This document shows, in pieces, positions 61,399 through 64,000 of a stretch of DNA of 64,000 bases. How positions within the stretch are numbered: position 1 is the first letter of the stretch; the number at the start of each line of letters is the position of its first letter. The notes beneath the pieces were generated by a model. It made no database searches. It saw only the letters and a list, made by a program, of their open reading frames with translations, and was not told where the DNA came from. Source of the DNA: HyVt-477 sp965224605 (GTDB taxonomy: Bacteria > Pseudomonadota > Gammaproteobacteria > Thiotrichales > Thiotrichaceae); contig CBDCZP010000008.1 in assembly GCA_965224605.1 (NCBI GenBank), forward strand, positions 124,001 to 188,000. The letters run 5' to 3'. The position numbers were made by a program, and so were the translations under genes.

Positions 61399-62451
61399 TC
61401 AGCTCACTAACTGCTTTCCTGTTAAAGAAACCGCACAATCCAACATGGCATCCCAAATACGGGATTCATCTCGAATTCGAGTTTCACCTTGTCCTTTCGA
61501 CATACTCTCTATGATAAAATTTTGCTGCAAAATATATGACCAGTCTGCTTGCTTTAATCGCCTAATGGCTTGCGGGAAAAGTGCCTTTCTGGCCTGCGGA
61601 ATAAAACCTGCAACCTGCATAGCCTGGGATTCTGATTCTCCAAGTGTTATCCGATAGCACATATCATGTAACTGGCGTGATAACGTTGAAATCGACCACA
61701 AGATCAACGGTAGAGGGGTACCTTCTTCTCTTAGAATATCAAGCATATGGTGCAATCGCTTGATATCCCCAAGCAACACGGCATCTGACAAATCGAATAC
61801 CGAAAACCGGGAACTGTCTGCAACCACTTGCATCACCTGATCAACATCCACTGGCGACTGTTCAGATTTCTGCCCAAATAATAAAACCAGTTTTTTTATT
61901 TCTTGATCAGCTGCCAGCAAGTTGCCCTCAATACGTTCGGTCAACAACCTTACCGCCTCCTGAGTCGGTTGCAAGCCGCTATTACGCATACGTTTCGCCA
62001 CCCAAGCCAGTGTTTGGGCGGGTGATAAATCCCATACCTGAATCATCACTCCATACTTATCCAGTGCCTTTACCCAAGCACTATTCCTAGAGCTTTTATC
62101 CAGCTTGCCGGTCTGTAGCAGTAGAACTTTATCTTCAGGTATATTTTCCAAATAATCACGGATAGCCTTGCTACCCTTTGCGCCTGGTGAGCTACCTAAT
62201 AAACGTACATCTAACATCTTTTTCTGAGAGAACAACGACAACTCAATACTGGCAGCGGTCAATACGGACCAATCAGCTTTGCCACCCTCAAAAGAAATAA
62301 TGTCGCGCTCGTCATAGCCTTGCATCTGAGCTGCTTGTCTAATCTGGTCAGTGGCCTCCATCATTTGTAAGGGTTCATTTCCAGATATGAAAAAAACACG
62401 ATCTGAAGAGTTCTTTAAATATTGAGATAATTGTTCGATACGTAGTTTCAT
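61399..62451 (-). CDS. holA: DNA polymerase III delta subunit
   Basis: 350 residues from ATG 62451 (MKLRIEQLSQYL); an ATG three codons upstream is in frame. Blocks fit HolA: VFFISGNEPLQMMEATDQIR, then FEGGKADWSVLTAASIELSL, FSQKKMLDVRL, ERIEGNLLAADQEIKKL and LSDAVLLGDIKRLHHMLDIL. Delta opens the beta clamp within the clamp loader. In most relatives holA follows leuS and lptE; here neither is upstream, and a repeat-containing gap of about 350 bp precedes it. Confidence 0.93.
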   Translation of the reverse strand: MKLRIEQLSQYLKNSSDRVFFISGNEPLQMMEATDQIRQAAQMQGYDERDIISFEGGKADWSVLTAASIELSLFSQKKMLDVRLLGSSPGAKGSKAIRDYLENIPEDKVLLLQTGKLDKSSRNSAWVKALDKYGVMIQVWDLSPAQTLAWVAKRMRNSGLQPTQEAVRLLTERIEGNLLAADQEIKKLVLLFGQKSEQSPVDVDQVMQVVADSSRFSVFDLSDAVLLGDIKRLHHMLDILREEGTPLPLILWSISTLSRQLHDMCYRITLGESESQAMQVAGFIPQARKALFPQAIRRLKQADWSYILQQNFIIESMSKGQGETRIRDESRIWDAMLDCAVSLTGKQLVS

Positions 62452-62461
62452 TGAGTACAAT

Positions 62462-62491
62462 ACTTCTCTAAACTTCTCTAAACTTCTCTAA
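62462..62491. repeat. Three 10-bp tandem repeats upstream of holA
   Basis: Three exact copies of ACTTCTCTAA, ending 10 bp before the holA start on the minus strand, where they read TTAGAGAAGT and so offer repeated GAGAAG purine tracts near the ribosome-binding position. The rest of the gap to the lipoprotein gene (62492-62798) is AT-rich and shows nothing recognised. Confidence 0.7.
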
Positions 62492-62798
62492 GGGTCTGTT
62501 TAAGAAAGACACTTCATCATAAAAAGTTGCTTAAATACGACAATATAAATATACTAAACTATAATGCGAATGTAGGATTCACAGAATCCAACCATGAGCG
62601 ACCGATCCTACAGGATTATTATAACCTCTAGGGTTCCCACAAAGAAAAATTAAGTTTATTCAAAAATTTACAATTGTAAATTAACTATCAGGGATCAAAG
62701 CAAAGGATTTTTCAATTTTACAGCCGTATTCTACCTTTTATTAGAATGGCTTTCATATCAATTAATAACTCATTTGAAATAAGTATAAAGAGGTCAAA

Positions 62799-63407
62799 AT
62801 GAACAATATAAGTAAAACGATTACAACCTGTGCCGCATTGGTAATGTTTCTGACTGGATGTAGCCAACAACAAGTTTCAGGCGATTCTTCACAGGCCGCG
62901 GGCTCTTCACAAGTAGCAGGTTCCTCTCAACAAGTAGCTGGCGCATCTCAAGCTCAACAAGTATCACCCGAGCAAGTGAGCGCAGACTGCCCTTCTTGTA
63001 ATGCACCTAAAGTTGAGCCTGTAGCAGATACCCCACCACCTCCAAAAGCACAAGTTGTGGCAAGCGGACATGCTCACCCAGCCAATAAATGTACAAACTC
63101 CATCAGACATAACCATCCTAATGGCTCACGCTCACACTCGCATAAATATAGCTGTCAAGGTGCTCGTAAAGGTAACAGATGGACACATGGACATCCTGCA
63201 AACAAATGTACGAAATCTATTCGACATACACATAAATCCAAGAACAGCCGCCATAACCACAAATATTCTTGCAGTGGCTCTTCAATCAACATTCATGCTC
63301 TACAGCGCAAATTAAAAGCTAAAGGGTATTACAAAGGGCCTATCGACGGCGTGATCAATTCACAAACTCGTTCTGCGCTTAAGCGTTATCAGAAAAGAAG
63401 CAAGTAA
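62799..63407 (+). CDS. Cys/His-rich lipoprotein with peptidoglycan-binding domain
   Basis: 202 residues. A lipoprotein signal ends in LTGC at residues 18-21. A low-complexity S/Q/A/G spacer follows (SSQVAGSSQQVAGASQ), then CPSC and a Pro-rich stretch. Two related modules of about 32 residues come next, beginning GHAHPANKCTNSIRHNH and THGHPANKCTKSIRHTH; each carries many His and ends HKYSC. The last 40 residues (INIHALQRKLKAKGYYKGPI, DGVINSQTRSALKRYQK) are a PG_binding_1 domain. It is likely an outer-membrane lipoprotein attached to the wall. The Cys/His spacing suggests metal binding or disulfide pairing in the periplasm. I do not recognise the repeat family with certainty. A strong terminator follows. 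Confidence 0.8.
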   Translation: MNNISKTITTCAALVMFLTGCSQQQVSGDSSQAAGSSQVAGSSQQVAGASQAQQVSPEQVSADCPSCNAPKVEPVADTPPPPKAQVVASGHAHPANKCTNSIRHNHPNGSRSHSHKYSCQGARKGNRWTHGHPANKCTKSIRHTHKSKNSRHNHKYSCSGSSINIHALQRKLKAKGYYKGPIDGVINSQTRSALKRYQKRSK

Positions 63408-63447
63408 TATAGAGTAGAATAAACAACACTACTTTATTACTTTACTT

Positions 63448-63479
63448 AAAAAAAGGGTCAGATTTCTGACCCTTTTTTT
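63448..63479. terminator. Terminator after the Cys/His-rich lipoprotein gene
   Basis: An 8-bp stem GGGTCAGA/TCTGACCC with a 2-nt loop, extended by A7/T7 tracts that pair and give a T-run in both directions. It lies 40 bp after the lipoprotein stop. The rest of the gap to aroQ (63480-63804) is AT-rich and presumably holds the aroQ promoter. Confidence 0.9.
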
Positions 63480-63804
63480 GTTTACAATATCCACTCATGA
63501 AGTAAACCCTCTACCCACTCTACCTACCCCCACACCTCTCTCCGAAATAATTAAAGTTGCTCATCCAATCAGCTGAAATCACCTAAATACTTGAATTTTA
63601 GATTTAATAATTTTAAAAAATTGTGAGCATATCCGCAGGTGAAATTTAAAAAACCTCAACAACCATTATCTACACTAGTATGTAAGTTAGTTGATGTGTA
63701 AAATCCGCGAAATATCGCCCTGTTGTCGCTAACTACTGTAAACTCAACACAGTTATTGTCAAAAACGATAAACATGAAAAGTAACACTTATAAGAGATGA
63801 CGTA

Positions 63805-64000
63805 ATGTCGAAAATCTTACTGATTAATGGCCCAAATTTAAATTTGCTTGGTACTCGTGAGCCGGATAAGTATGGCAGTGTGCGTCTTTCCGATGTGGAA
63901 AAAACATTACAAGCATATTCTAAACAGCACCATCATCAGTTAGACTGCTTTCAAAGTAATGCGGAGCATGAATTGATAGATCGAATCCATGTTGCTCATT
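63805..64000 (+). CDS. aroQ: 3-dehydroquinate dehydratase type II, 5' part
   Basis: The first 65 codons are visible before the window ends. ILLINGPNLNLLGTREPDKY is the type II dehydroquinase signature, with the catalytic Tyr of EPDKYG near residue 24 and Asn of GPNLN. CFQSNAEHELIDRIH is the next family block. It converts 3-dehydroquinate to 3-dehydroshikimate in aromatic amino-acid synthesis. In many gammaproteobacteria accB and accC follow; they would be outside the window. Confidence 0.96.
   Translation, partial: MSKILLINGPNLNLLGTREPDKYGSVRLSDVEKTLQAYSKQHHHQLDCFQSNAEHELIDRIHVAH

Noticed and set aside
1..64000. tRNA, rRNA, riboswitch or replication origin
   Set aside because: Reading both strands by eye gave no cloverleaf, rRNA or aptamer core I could support; a tRNAscan or Rfam scan would settle it.

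Overview
The window looks like chromosome from a gammaproteobacterium with roughly 40% GC. It carries EF-G 2, RapA, a Pil-Chp chemosensory operon, and the gene runs rng-maf-rlmH-rsfS-nadD-proA-holA and tldD/pmbA. A sulfur-oxidising Thiotrichales-type lineage (Thiothrix, Leucothrix or Cocleimonas relatives) is my best guess. It rests on overall gene style, abundant intergenic palindromes and a DGR-diversified NACHT/FGE protein, not on any marker search.

Layout. 1-5.6 kb: the 3' end of an ArsR regulator, a metallo-beta-lactamase-fold lipoprotein, EF-G 2 and a PAS/degenerate-EAL protein. 5.9-7.2 kb: homoserine dehydrogenase. 7.3-12.2 kb: a diversity-generating retroelement (DGR) with reverse transcriptase, variable repeat (VR), FGE-fold target, NACHT ATPase, template repeat (TR) and a divergent Avd gene. 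TR and VR are 124 bp each and differ at 16 positions, every one an adenine in the TR sense strand. 12.3-17.6 kb: trmJ, a small exported protein, ssb and rapA. 18-26.5 kb: chpC-like, chpA, pilJ, pilI and pilG on the minus strand. chpA is split into two overlapping frames joined by a dnaX-type A AAA AAG heptamer followed by an 11-bp stem, a strong candidate for programmed -1 frameshifting. 26.6-31.3 kb: an unrecognised conserved-looking protein, lspA and ileS. 31.4-34.5 kb: three consecutive broken genes (PL14-like lyase, phnA, lytic transglycosylase-like), each interrupted by apparent +1 shifts. 34.4-38.6 kb: kdsB, erpA, a UPF0114 protein, tilS and accA.

39.1-52.2 kb: a 1066-residue protein built from about ten helical modules on a 285-bp DNA repeat, followed by an exopolysaccharide locus: Wzx-like flippase, GT4, Wzy-like polymerase, GT2, Wzc-like tyrosine kinase and a beta-helix lipoprotein. 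52.2-62.5 kb: housekeeping genes on the minus strand (pmbA, tldD, a nitrilase-family amidase, rng, maf, rlmH, rsfS, nadD, proA, holA). 62.8-64 kb: a Cys/His-rich peptidoglycan-binding lipoprotein and the start of aroQ.

Intergenic DNA holds several families of palindromic and MITE-like elements: GTAGGTCGGATAAG hairpins, GTAGAGAC palindromes whose arms differ by compensatory changes, and TTAAGGA-ended elements lying 2-6 bp from gene ends. Short in-frame repeat expansions recur inside genes (phnA, chpA, the PAS/EAL protein, the 1066-residue protein). I saw no rRNA, tRNA or CRISPR array.
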